A DNA stretch of 17,008 nucleotides from Ruminococcus sp. CAG:254 (GTDB lineage: Bacteria > Bacillota > Clostridia > Oscillospirales > Ruminococcaceae), in NCBI GenBank assembly GCA_000433635.1, contig HF997916.1:13831-30838 (forward strand), given 5' to 3'. Each line of letters starts with the position of its first letter. Position 1 is the stretch's first letter. Below, in pieces: positions 7,214 to 13,744 of this stretch. The position numbers and the translations under genes are program-made. The notes under the pieces were generated by a model. The model saw only the letters and a program-made list of their open reading frames with translations. It ran no database searches and was not told the DNA's origin.

Positions 7214-7269
7214 AAACAGCAACCCCATCCGGCACTGTTCGCACCAGATGGGGCTTTTTGTTGCTGTTT
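7214..7269 (+). terminator. Second hairpin, possible back-up or bidirectional terminator
   Basis: CCCCATC (7223-7229) pairs with GATGGGG (7247-7253), followed by CTTTTTG. An outer stem, AAACAGCAA (7214-7222) with TTGCTGTTT (7261-7269), closes around it, leaving the T-run as a bulge. The T-run favours plus-strand termination behind the tRNAs. On the minus strand it may also stop transcription from the spore protein gene 125 bases away, but the T tract there is weak. Confidence 0.5.
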
Positions 7270-7393
7270 TGCAAAGCATTTCTTTTTTGCTGTCATGGAA
7301 CAGAGTCTGCTTGTTCGCATGGTCGGTCAGACACTACAGAAAAGAAAGGACAATGCTGTGCAAATCGTGGGGGCAATGAAAAGAATCGTTCGG

Positions 7394-7573
7394 TTACTGC
7401 ATCTTGTAAGCGTCGATCATCTTCTTGACCATCATACCGCCAATCGAACCAGCCTGTCTTGCAGTCAGGTCGCCGTTATAGCCCTGCTTCAGGTTTACGC
7501 CAACTTCGTTGGCAGATTCAACCTTAAACCGTTCCATTGCTTCTTTGCCCTTCTGTGTGAATTCGCCCTTCAT
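7394..7573 (-). CDS. Alpha/beta-type small acid-soluble spore protein
   Basis: A 59-residue protein that coats and protects DNA in dormant spores. It carries the hallmark of the family: GVNLKQGYNGDLTARQAG, then SIGG and MVKKMI, near the C-terminus (residues 25-53), with AMERFK before it. The length matches the usual 60-70. The ATG at 7573 has AAAGGTG about 9 bases upstream; the stop is TAA. The site cut by the germination protease GPR, normally Glu followed by Ile/Phe then Ala, reads E19-S20-A21 here, which is unusual. A sigma-G-like promoter lies at 7655-7683, fitting forespore expression. It stands alone, with tRNAs on one side and an NrdD-like small gene on the other. It was found by reading the reverse strand by eye. 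The ssp paralogue letter cannot be assigned. Confidence 0.92.
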   Translation of the reverse strand: MKGEFTQKGKEAMERFKVESANEVGVNLKQGYNGDLTARQAGSIGGMMVKKMIDAYKMQ

Positions 7574-7654
7574 ATTAAAAACACCTTTCTCATTTTAGAA
7601 TGTTGTTCCAGCAGGGTTTCTGCCGGTTTGTGTGCGGCGTTTTCGTCGCAATAG

Positions 7655-7683
7655 TAGTATCTCACCACAATGGCATTCTATCA
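7655..7683 (-). promoter_or_regulatory. Possible sigma-G/sigma-F promoter for the spore protein gene
   Basis: On the minus strand, TGATA (7683-7679), 17 bases, then GATACTA (7661-7655), one base off the CATACTA -10 of forespore sigma factors; the -35 is close to but not identical with the consensus. It lies 82 bases before the start codon. The gene's family makes a forespore promoter expected. Confidence 0.4.
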
Positions 7684-7731
7684 CAGGAAATTTTCAGCGG
7701 TATTTTTACATGAAATTGGGTCTTTTTCTGC

Positions 7732-8010
7732 TTATAAATGCTTCACTCTGTCTTGCACTTCTGCCCGCTTCGCATCGTTGAAGCGGTCGAGTGTTCCCAC
7801 CAGATAACCTGTAATCCGGCGAATCCGTTCAAAATTCTCCGGTGCAAACTGACATCGCAGGTCTACAAAATCTCCGTCCACCTGAATGGAAAGCTGTTCA
7901 ATCTTCCGGTTCGGATAGGTTTTCTTGCTGTGCTTCACATATGCGGCAATCTCTGCATCTGAGAGCGTTCCGCCCGTAACGGTTACAGGAATCGAATCAT
8001 ATACTGTCAT
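7732..8010 (-). CDS. Small NrdD C-terminus-like protein (92 residues)
   Basis: A 92-residue cytosolic protein. Its second half (about 45-92) reads as a variant of the C-terminal tail of anaerobic ribonucleoside-triphosphate reductase: ERIRRITGYLVGTLDRFNDA, then KRAEVQDRVKHL. The large glycyl-radical enzyme has a zinc-binding CxxC pair and a GYLG-type segment here. This protein has a single Cys and no radical glycine motif, so it cannot be a reductase. Short proteins like it are often annotated as NrdD family in Clostridia; I recall this pattern but could not check it. The ATG at 8010 is chosen because GGAGG lies 9-14 bases upstream; the frame is open further upstream but runs into the promoter. 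A sigma-A promoter lies at 8062-8090. No gene for the full NrdD is nearby. Function unknown. Confidence 0.75.
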   Translation of the reverse strand: MTVYDSIPVTVTGGTLSDAEIAAYVKHSKKTYPNRKIEQLSIQVDGDFVDLRCQFAPENFERIRRITGYLVGTLDRFNDAKRAEVQDRVKHL

Positions 8011-8061
8011 TGTTCCATACCTCCAAAATCGACCAGATAAAAATGAATGGTTTCTGATTCT

Positions 8062-8090
8062 ATTATAAACCATCTCCGGCAATTTTGCAA
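8062..8090 (-). promoter_or_regulatory. Sigma-A promoter for the NrdD-like small gene
   Basis: On the minus strand, TTGCAA (8090-8085), 17 bases, TATAAT (8067-8062). It lies 52 bases before the start codon and shows that the in-frame extension to 8100 is not coding. Confidence 0.75.
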
Positions 8091-8098
8091 GCACTATC

Positions 8099-8128
8099 AA
8101 GAATTATTTTCATTTGATAATAATTCTT
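8099..8128. repeat. Perfect 10-bp inverted repeat between divergent promoters
   Basis: AAGAATTATT (8099-8108) and AATAATTCTT (8119-8128) flank a 10-base spacer. It lies between the promoter of the NrdD-like gene (8062-8090) and that of cellulase 2 (8167-8195). It is AT-only apart from one G-C pair, so a protein-binding operator is more likely than an RNA terminator. Confidence 0.45.
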
Positions 8129-8166
8129 ATTTATCATGACGGAATGATGTCCAGCACAAAAAATTC

Positions 8167-8195
8167 TTGACAGAAAAAAGAAAACATGATAAGAT
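8167..8195 (+). promoter_or_regulatory. Sigma-A promoter for GH5 cellulase 2
   Basis: TTGACA (8167-8172), 17 bases, TAAGAT (8190-8195). It lies 41 bases before the ATG at 8236. It excludes the upstream in-frame start at 8167. Confidence 0.75.
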
Positions 8196-8235
8196 AAAAT
8201 TAGTGAATTCGCAAAAAAACGAAAGGGGTTTTCTC

Positions 8236-9849
8236 ATGAAAAAACGGACATTTCTACAAAAATTATGTGCCATCTTTACGGTTTCCGCCCTGCTGCTGGG
8301 AACAGGTTCTGCCATCGCTCCGGCGGTATCTGCTGCCGCAGAGCCAGATTCTTGGCACGATGACTGGCTGCACGTCAATGACAATGCGGAAATCGTTGAC
8401 CGAAACGGGAATCCGGTCTGGCTGACGGGCTGCAACTGGTTCGGCTATAATGTTGGCAGTCAGGTATTTGATGGCGTGTGGTCGCAAAATATGCACGAAA
8501 TGCTGACGCAAATCGCCGACCACGGCTTTAACCTGCTGCGGATTCCGGTTTCTACGGAACTGCTGCTGCAATGGAAAAACGGCGACCCTGACCCAGCAAC
8601 GCCAAAAGTCAACGAATGGACAAACCCGGAACTGACCAAAGAGGGTGTTGTCGGCGGAACGGTAAAATACAGCTTCGATATCTGGAATCAGGCAATTGCT
8701 TGGTGTCGAGAGCTGGGCATTAAAATTATGATTGATATTCACAGTGCAGAAACTGCCTCCGCTGGGCATCAAGTCAACCTCTGGTATACCGATAAATTCA
8801 GTACCGAGGATTGGTTCGAGGCACTGTCTTGGTTCGCAGACTATTACAAAGATGATGATACAATTTTAGCCATCGACCTGAAAAATGAACCGCACGGAAA
8901 AGCGGATGTCCCTGATAAAATGGCAAAGTGGGACGACACCACCGACCCGAATAACTGGAAATATGCAGCGGAACAGGCTGCCGCACACGTTCTGAAAGAA
9001 AATCCGAACTTGCTGGTTATGGTAGAAGGGGTCGAAGTCTATCCGAAAGAAGGCTATGACTGGACAGCTCCGGCTATCGACTGGACAACCAACACTGAAT
9101 ATTATTATGGCACTTGGTGGGGCGGAAATTTCCGAGGAGCAAAGGAAAATCCGATTGACCTAGGCGAATATCAAAGTCAGCTGGTTTATTCTCCGCACGA
9201 CTATGGCCCATTGGTTTACCAGCAGAAATGGTTCTATGAGGGCTTCACAAAAGAAACCTTGCTCAAAGATTGCTGGTATGACAACTGGTTCTATTTATTA
9301 GATGAAAAAGTTGCACCGCTGTTGATGGGCGAATGGGGCGGATTTATCGACTCCCAGCATGACCCAGACGGTTCTAATCAAAAATGGATGCTCGCACTGC
9401 GGGATTTGATGATTGAAAATCATATTCACCACACATTCTGGTGCTTCAATGAAAACTCTGGCGATACCGGTGGACTAGTCTATGACAACTTTGGAAAATG
9501 GGATGAAGATAAATATGCTCTTGTAGAGCCTGCTCTCTGGCAGACAGATAGCGGAAAATTCATCAGCTTAGACCATCAGACTGCTTTAGGAGCAAATGGC
9601 ATTTCTTTAGGCGACTATTATGGTTCTACCAACCCAACAGACCCTACAACCCCGACAGAATCCCCCATCAAGGGCGATGCAAACGGAGATGAAATGACCA
9701 ATATTTTAGACTCTATGCTGATTCGGCGGTATCTGTTAAACCCGAAAACCATTCTTGTCACAGAGAATGCAGACTGGAACGAAAACAACACGGTCGATTT
9801 AACCGACTTGATTTCCTTGAATCGGTTCTTGCTGAAACAGGATGTTTAA
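8236..9849 (+). CDS. Secreted GH5 (subfamily 1-like) endoglucanase with type I dockerin
   Basis: A 537-residue secreted cellulase, a diverged paralogue of the one at 274-2088. Order: signal peptide (1 to about 35), GH5 domain (about 42-460), short Pro/Thr linker (464-478), dockerin (480-534). The acid/base is Glu218 in DLKNEP and the nucleophile Glu366 in LLMGEWGG; DIHS, SPHDYG, WWGGN and NSGDTGG are kept. The first dockerin loop has D481/N483/D485/D492. The second has D513/N515/N517/D524, with Asn517 where Asp is usual and no leading Gly, so its calcium site may be weaker. Cohesin-facing residues at loop positions 10-11 are IL and LT, against VS and IV in the first enzyme. The ATG at 8236 has AAAGGGG upstream. 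It ends 21 bases before the convergent yqfD, with no clear terminator between. Confidence 0.95.
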   Translation: MKKRTFLQKLCAIFTVSALLLGTGSAIAPAVSAAAEPDSWHDDWLHVNDNAEIVDRNGNPVWLTGCNWFGYNVGSQVFDGVWSQNMHEMLTQIADHGFNLLRIPVSTELLLQWKNGDPDPATPKVNEWTNPELTKEGVVGGTVKYSFDIWNQAIAWCRELGIKIMIDIHSAETASAGHQVNLWYTDKFSTEDWFEALSWFADYYKDDDTILAIDLKNEPHGKADVPDKMAKWDDTTDPNNWKYAAEQAAAHVLKENPNLLVMVEGVEVYPKEGYDWTAPAIDWTTNTEYYYGTWWGGNFRGAKENPIDLGEYQSQLVYSPHDYGPLVYQQKWFYEGFTKETLLKDCWYDNWFYLLDEKVAPLLMGEWGGFIDSQHDPDGSNQKWMLALRDLMIENHIHHTFWCFNENSGDTGGLVYDNFGKWDEDKYALVEPALWQTDSGKFISLDHQTALGANGISLGDYYGSTNPTDPTTPTESPIKGDANGDEMTNILDSMLIRRYLLNPKTILVTENADWNENNTVDLTDLISLNRFLLKQDV

Positions 9850-9870
9850 CAATTTTAATTGGTTTATCTT

Positions 9871-11073
9871 TTAATGTTCTGTCTTTGCAAAAATTTCTTT
9901 AGAAATACCAATCTCTCCCTTGAGCGTATAAGAAACGGTGCTGCATAGTACCGTTTCTTTTTTTGTATCCGTCACCTGTTTCTCTAAAATTTCTACATCC
10001 GTCAAAAAATTTCGCTCGTATCGCTGAATCTGCTGTTCCAAGTCCTGTTTTGCTTCTTCTGGTGTAAATTGCAAGATCGTCTCTGTATATTCTCGATTGG
10101 TTTCCTGACAAATGGCAATTGGCAATGACTTTCCAAAAATCGTCAACGGCGTTCGTTCCGTCATCGTCTGCCCGTAAGCATAAGGCTTTTGCGATTTGGA
10201 AAGTGGCAACTCCAACGTGAAAAAATCCAAACTCGTCTTTGTCTGCTCTCGTCCGGAACTAGTACGAATCGTCTGTTCATACGCACAGGAAAAGGTTTCT
10301 TCTATCTGATAAATACCCTCAATATCCGCCATCGCATGGCGTAAGCGGATGTTTCCTTCTTCATCTATTTGCACGCCACTGACCAGCAATGTTCCCTTTT
10401 GCACAGGTTCTTTTACTGCACAAAGAAGTTGTCCGCTCCGCACTGTAACGCTCGTGATTTCTGCATCATACGCAGACACGATATTACAGGGTACTCGCTT
10501 TTCTAGCGGTGCAACTTCTTCCGGCGTTTCTGTCACTTCCACTACCAACCGATTTCCAGTATGCCGCATGGCAACCCGACACAATTCCGGAATTGCTGCC
10601 CGCAGCTGATGTTCACAGCGGCGAAATGGTACTGTCCCCATAAACGAACCCCTTTTTACGCCGCATTCCTCCAGCACCGCACAAATCTTTTCATCGGAAA
10701 TGGTCGTATTTCCCTGCACTTCAATCAGCATCACGACATTGCAGCAATAAATCAGAAAACAGCTTGCCAGTATCATTCCAATGGGGATTCCAAATCGCAG
10801 CCGATGCCGCCAGAGGAAAAATTGCAACGTTTTGCAAGGTGTTTCTGTCACAACCATTCCATATTGTTCCGCCAGCTTTCGCATTTTCTTGCAGTCTTTG
10901 GCATATATCACGCCTTGCACGGTATCTTTTTCTATCTGCTGCCCAAAACAGCGAATATGCTTTGCACGCAGAGCATCGAAAAATGCTGTTCCCTTTTTCC
11001 CCTGTGCAGCAATTCGGACAACGCCGAACACCTGCCCCCACAGTCCCCGTTTTTCTGCGGCTTGGCGTTTCAT
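9871..11073 (-). CDS. yqfD: Sporulation protein YqfD
   Basis: A 400-residue membrane protein of the YqfD family, which is needed for normal spore formation in Bacillus and found in spore-forming Firmicutes; its biochemical role is not known. The N-terminal soluble part (1-90) leads to one membrane segment (about 94-115) and then a large domain. After the membrane segment comes the family-typical stretch VMLIEVQGNTTISDEKI and later GVKRGSFMGT, followed by VVEVTET. The length matches the family (about 390-400). The ATG at 11073 overlaps the yqfC stop by four bases, so the two are translationally coupled. In many Firmicutes phoH follows yqfD; here a convergent cellulase gene follows, so that link is broken. 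Confidence 0.9.
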   Translation of the reverse strand: MKRQAAEKRGLWGQVFGVVRIAAQGKKGTAFFDALRAKHIRCFGQQIEKDTVQGVIYAKDCKKMRKLAEQYGMVVTETPCKTLQFFLWRHRLRFGIPIGMILASCFLIYCCNVVMLIEVQGNTTISDEKICAVLEECGVKRGSFMGTVPFRRCEHQLRAAIPELCRVAMRHTGNRLVVEVTETPEEVAPLEKRVPCNIVSAYDAEITSVTVRSGQLLCAVKEPVQKGTLLVSGVQIDEEGNIRLRHAMADIEGIYQIEETFSCAYEQTIRTSSGREQTKTSLDFFTLELPLSKSQKPYAYGQTMTERTPLTIFGKSLPIAICQETNREYTETILQFTPEEAKQDLEQQIQRYERNFLTDVEILEKQVTDTKKETVLCSTVSYTLKGEIGISKEIFAKTEH

Positions 11074-11336
11074 TTGCAGCGTCCTCCCCTCTGTTCCAAT
11101 TCAATGCTTTGCAGCGTTCCGTGAATCAAAACGCCATCGGTTGCGTAAGTATCCACTTGCAACGACTTGCCCCAGACGGAAATCTGCAAATCCTGCGTCT
11201 GAATGACAATCCGAATATCATTATATTCTAAAATGTGCCGGCAATTCTCAATCCGAAGTTCCTGATTGCCAGCAACATGCAACATGGGCTGTAAATGAAA
11301 CCATTTCCGCCCCCATTCTGTCCAGCGTTCCAACAA
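11070..11336 (-). CDS. yqfC: Sporulation protein YqfC (YabP family)
   Basis: An 88-residue protein resembling YqfC: short, rich in beta strands, with the segments LRIENCRHILEYNDIRI and VWGKSLQVDTYATDGVLIHG typical of the YabP/YqfC family. YabP, its best studied relative, is needed for spore coat/cortex work under sigma-E in Bacillus. The gene seems to start with TTG at 11336, since AGGTGA lies 6 bases upstream and the ATG at 11343 is in another frame. It overlaps yqfD by four bases in the usual yqfC-yqfD order, which supports both calls. It is divergent from ylbJ across 145 bases. A mother-cell promoter is expected, but I could not place a convincing one. Confidence 0.85.
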   Translation of the reverse strand: MLERWTEWGRKWFHLQPMLHVAGNQELRIENCRHILEYNDIRIVIQTQDLQISVWGKSLQVDTYATDGVLIHGTLQSIELEQRGGRCK

Positions 11337-11400
11337 CCGCCATCACCTCACTGCACTATATGCGATGCAGAAAGAAAAAAGTACTTGAATCATTTGGCAT

Positions 11401-11432
11401 ATTTTTCACGAAAAATCGCTATGATAACATAG
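11401..11432. repeat. Two adjacent palindromes between yqfC and ylbJ
   Basis: ATTTTTC AC GAAAAAT (11401-11416) is a perfect 7+2+7 inverted repeat. Close by, CTATG ATAA CATAG (11419-11432) is a perfect 5+4+5 one. They lie between the divergent starts of two sporulation genes. They may be regulator sites; I found no clean sigma-A or sigma-E promoter here. Confidence 0.4.
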
Positions 11433-11481
11433 AACCTGCATCATCAAGCCCCACTCCATTTCACAGAAAAGAGGGATTTTT

Positions 11482-12558
11482 TTGACCGCTGGCACTTGCA
11501 TCCTTCTATTATTATTGACCGTTGGCTGTCTGGTCTATGCTGCTCCGATTCATACAGCACTTGCAGAGGGTGTTTTTCTCTGTCTGCAAGTCATTCTGCC
11601 CTCGCTCTATGCGATGATGATTGCAGCACAGCTGCTCATCCATACAAATGCCCATATGCTATTACTGAAACCGCTGCACCGCTTCACACAAAATGTACTG
11701 CGGATTCCGGATGTATGCCTTGCAATTTTTCTGCTCAGTCAGATTGGCGGCTATCCCATCGGTGCAAAATTACTGGACAACGAACTGCAAAACGGAACAC
11801 TTCGCCCCAAACAAGCAGCCATTCTCTCCGGTATTTGCTTTGGCAGCGGCCCTGCCTTTCTCTTCGGAACGCTCTCCGCTCAGGCTGGAACGTCTGGCTG
11901 TTGGCTGCTGTTCGGGTCAATTTTGCTTGCAAATTTCAGTCTATTTATAATTGCCTGCCGATTTTTAAAGCTGCCCAACTTGCCAACCGTTTCCCTCCAA
12001 CGTCTACAGGCGAAAACACTCGTGGAAACTGTCACGCAATCTGGTGCAGCTTTGCTGCAAATGTGTGCGATGATTTTATTTTTCCGCTGTTTGATGACCG
12101 TTGCACAGGCTTCCGGACTGTATGCCCTACTTACCATTCCGCTGCAATGGAGATTCCCGAAAAATACCGCAGAAGGCTTGCTGTCTGCTGGTCTGGAGAT
12201 TACTGCTCTAACGCAGCTTGTTCCAAACACGCCCGTATTACTGGCACTTTTTGCAGCTCTGCTCGCCTTCGGCGGTATTTGCGTACATTTACAGATTTTC
12301 ACCATCACGGGCGGACGGCTTTCTCTGTACTGGATGCTGTCCTTGCGGGTGTTGGCTGGAGGATTGGCAGCCGGATTCTGCTGGATTGGCTGTCAGGTGT
12401 TCCCAAATGCCGTTGTTTCACCGGAAATCTGTTCCGTTTCTGCTCCGGCGGTGCAGTATAGCCGTACAACGCCCATTGCATCGCTGTTTCTGGTGGGGGC
12501 AACGCTGCTTTTGTTGCAGGCAGCAGCAAAACAACGGGAATTGTGCAAACACACATAA
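11482..12558 (+). CDS. ylbJ: Sporulation integral membrane protein YlbJ
   Basis: A 358-residue polytopic membrane protein of the YlbJ family (nucleoside-recognition/Gate-type fold), required for heat-resistant spores in Bacillus; what it moves is unknown. Family signatures are GGYPIGAK (89-96), matching the SGYPVGAK of YlbJ, and GSGPAFLFG (121-129), matching its NNSGP segment. Several hydrophobic helices span the chain: about 5-25, 35-55, 75-95, 115-130, 135-158, 185-210 and more toward the C-terminus. The start is read as TTG at 11482, with GAGGG 6 bases upstream; no ATG in frame is better placed. The stop codon lies inside the A-run that forms the T-tail of the convergent rpoD terminator. 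Length is slightly below the usual 380-410. Confidence 0.87.
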   Translation: MTAGTCILLLLLTVGCLVYAAPIHTALAEGVFLCLQVILPSLYAMMIAAQLLIHTNAHMLLLKPLHRFTQNVLRIPDVCLAIFLLSQIGGYPIGAKLLDNELQNGTLRPKQAAILSGICFGSGPAFLFGTLSAQAGTSGCWLLFGSILLANFSLFIIACRFLKLPNLPTVSLQRLQAKTLVETVTQSGAALLQMCAMILFFRCLMTVAQASGLYALLTIPLQWRFPKNTAEGLLSAGLEITALTQLVPNTPVLLALFAALLAFGGICVHLQIFTITGGRLSLYWMLSLRVLAGGLAAGFCWIGCQVFPNAVVSPEICSVSAPAVQYSRTTPIASLFLVGATLLLLQAAAKQRELCKHT

Positions 12559-12587
12559 AAAAATCAGCCCTGCTCTCGCAGGACTGA
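12557..12587 (-). terminator. Terminator of the rpmE-yigZ-dnaG-rpoD block
   Basis: On the minus strand TCAGTCCTGC (12587-12578) pairs with GCAGGGCTGA (12573-12564) around GAGA, followed by seven T residues (12563-12557). It lies 44 bases after the rpoD stop. It shares its last bases with the stop codon of ylbJ. On the plus strand no T-run follows, so it works mainly for rpoD. Confidence 0.85.
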
Positions 12588-12631
12588 CTCTCTCATCTGG
12601 TGATTTCATCCCGTCTATGTAACGGACTGCC

Positions 12632-13708
12632 TCAATCCAGAAAATCTTTTACCTTTTTACTTCTGCTCGGATGCCGCAGCTTCCGCAGTGCCTTTGCTTC
12701 AATCTGCCGAATCCGTTCTCTGGTGACATCGAATTCCTTGCCCACTTCTTCCAGTGTTCGAGAACGTCCATCCTCCAGACCGAACCGCAACTTCAATACC
12801 TTTGCTTCCCGATCAGTCAAAGTCGACAACACATCATTCAACTGCTCTTTCAACAGCATCAAAGAAGCTGCATCTGCCGGAGCTGGTGCATCATCATCCG
12901 GAATAAAGTCGCCCAAATGGCTATCTTCTTCTTCGCCGATTGGGGTTTCCAGAGAAACTGGGTCTTGTGCAATCCGCATGATTTCCCGTACCCGTTCCGC
13001 TGGCATGTTCAACTTTTCTGCAATCTCTTCCGCAGATGGGTCGTGACCCGTTTCATGCAGCAGCTGGCTGGAAACTTTCTTGACCTTGGAAATCGTTTCT
13101 ACCATATGCACCGGAATCCGGATGGTTCTTGCCTGGTCGGCAATGGCACGGGTAATTGCCTGCCGAATCCACCAGGTTGCATAGGTGGAGAACTTAAAGC
13201 CCTTGGTATAGTCAAACTTTTCAACTGCCTTCAGCAAGCCCAAATTGCCTTCCTGAATCAAATCCAGGAACTGCATCCCTCTGCCGACATACTTCTTTGC
13301 AATGCTGACAACCAGACGCAAGTTGGCTTCTGACAAGCGATTTTTTGCCTTGGTATCGCCTTCCGCCATCCGCTTGGCAAGTTCCGTTTCCTCATCGGAG
13401 GACAACAGCGGCACACGTCCAATTTCTTTCAGATAAACCTTTACTGGGTCATCAATCGCAATGCCTTCGGTGGAAAGTGCCATTTCTAAATCGTCCACCA
13501 AATCCGCATCTCCGCCTTTTCCGGAAATTTCTGGTGCAGTATCGTCAATAATCTTGATGTTCAAACGGTCACAGGTGTCATAAAAAGAGTTCAGCTGATC
13601 GACATCGAAATCCAGTTCTTCCAGTGCATCACTGATTTCCTTTGTGGTCAGTTCTCCGGTTGCCTTTCCCCGTTCCATCAGTTTTTCAATGGTCGTTTTT
13701 CCTTCCAT
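12632..13708 (-). CDS. rpoD: Primary RNA polymerase sigma factor (sigma-A/RpoD)
   Basis: A 358-residue housekeeping sigma factor that directs RNA polymerase to TTGACA/TATAAT promoters such as those seen in this window. Region 1.1 is short (about 1-80). DPVKVYLKEIG (87-97) marks region 1.2. Regions 2.1-2.4 hold NLRLVVSIAKKYVGRG, DLIQEGNLGL and FSTYATWWIRQAI; IADQARTIRIPVHM is region 2.4/3.0. Region 4.2 has the helix-turn-helix TLEEVGKEFDVTRERIRQIE (318-337), which contacts the -35 element. Length fits the Firmicute sigma-A (about 360-375). The start has GAGGAA upstream and lies 36 bases after dnaG, as in the classic dnaG-rpoD operon; rpsU is absent here. It ends at a strong terminator. Confidence 0.97.
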   Translation of the reverse strand: MEGKTTIEKLMERGKATGELTTKEISDALEELDFDVDQLNSFYDTCDRLNIKIIDDTAPEISGKGGDADLVDDLEMALSTEGIAIDDPVKVYLKEIGRVPLLSSDEETELAKRMAEGDTKAKNRLSEANLRLVVSIAKKYVGRGMQFLDLIQEGNLGLLKAVEKFDYTKGFKFSTYATWWIRQAITRAIADQARTIRIPVHMVETISKVKKVSSQLLHETGHDPSAEEIAEKLNMPAERVREIMRIAQDPVSLETPIGEEEDSHLGDFIPDDDAPAPADAASLMLLKEQLNDVLSTLTDREAKVLKLRFGLEDGRSRTLEEVGKEFDVTRERIRQIEAKALRKLRHPSRSKKVKDFLD

Positions 13709-13744
13709 GATTCCTCGTTCCTTTCCAAGGCGGACAATGCCGCA

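Noticed and set aside
7131..7393. Possible coding frames on the plus strand between the tRNAs and the spore protein gene
   Set aside because: They overlap the terminators at 7144-7269 or run antisense through the spore protein gene, and lack recognisable motifs.
11496..12461. A 321-codon open frame on the plus strand in another frame of ylbJ
   Set aside because: It overlaps ylbJ fully. Its product is rich in Cys, Ser and Arg without domains, while ylbJ has family motifs and a ribosome binding site.
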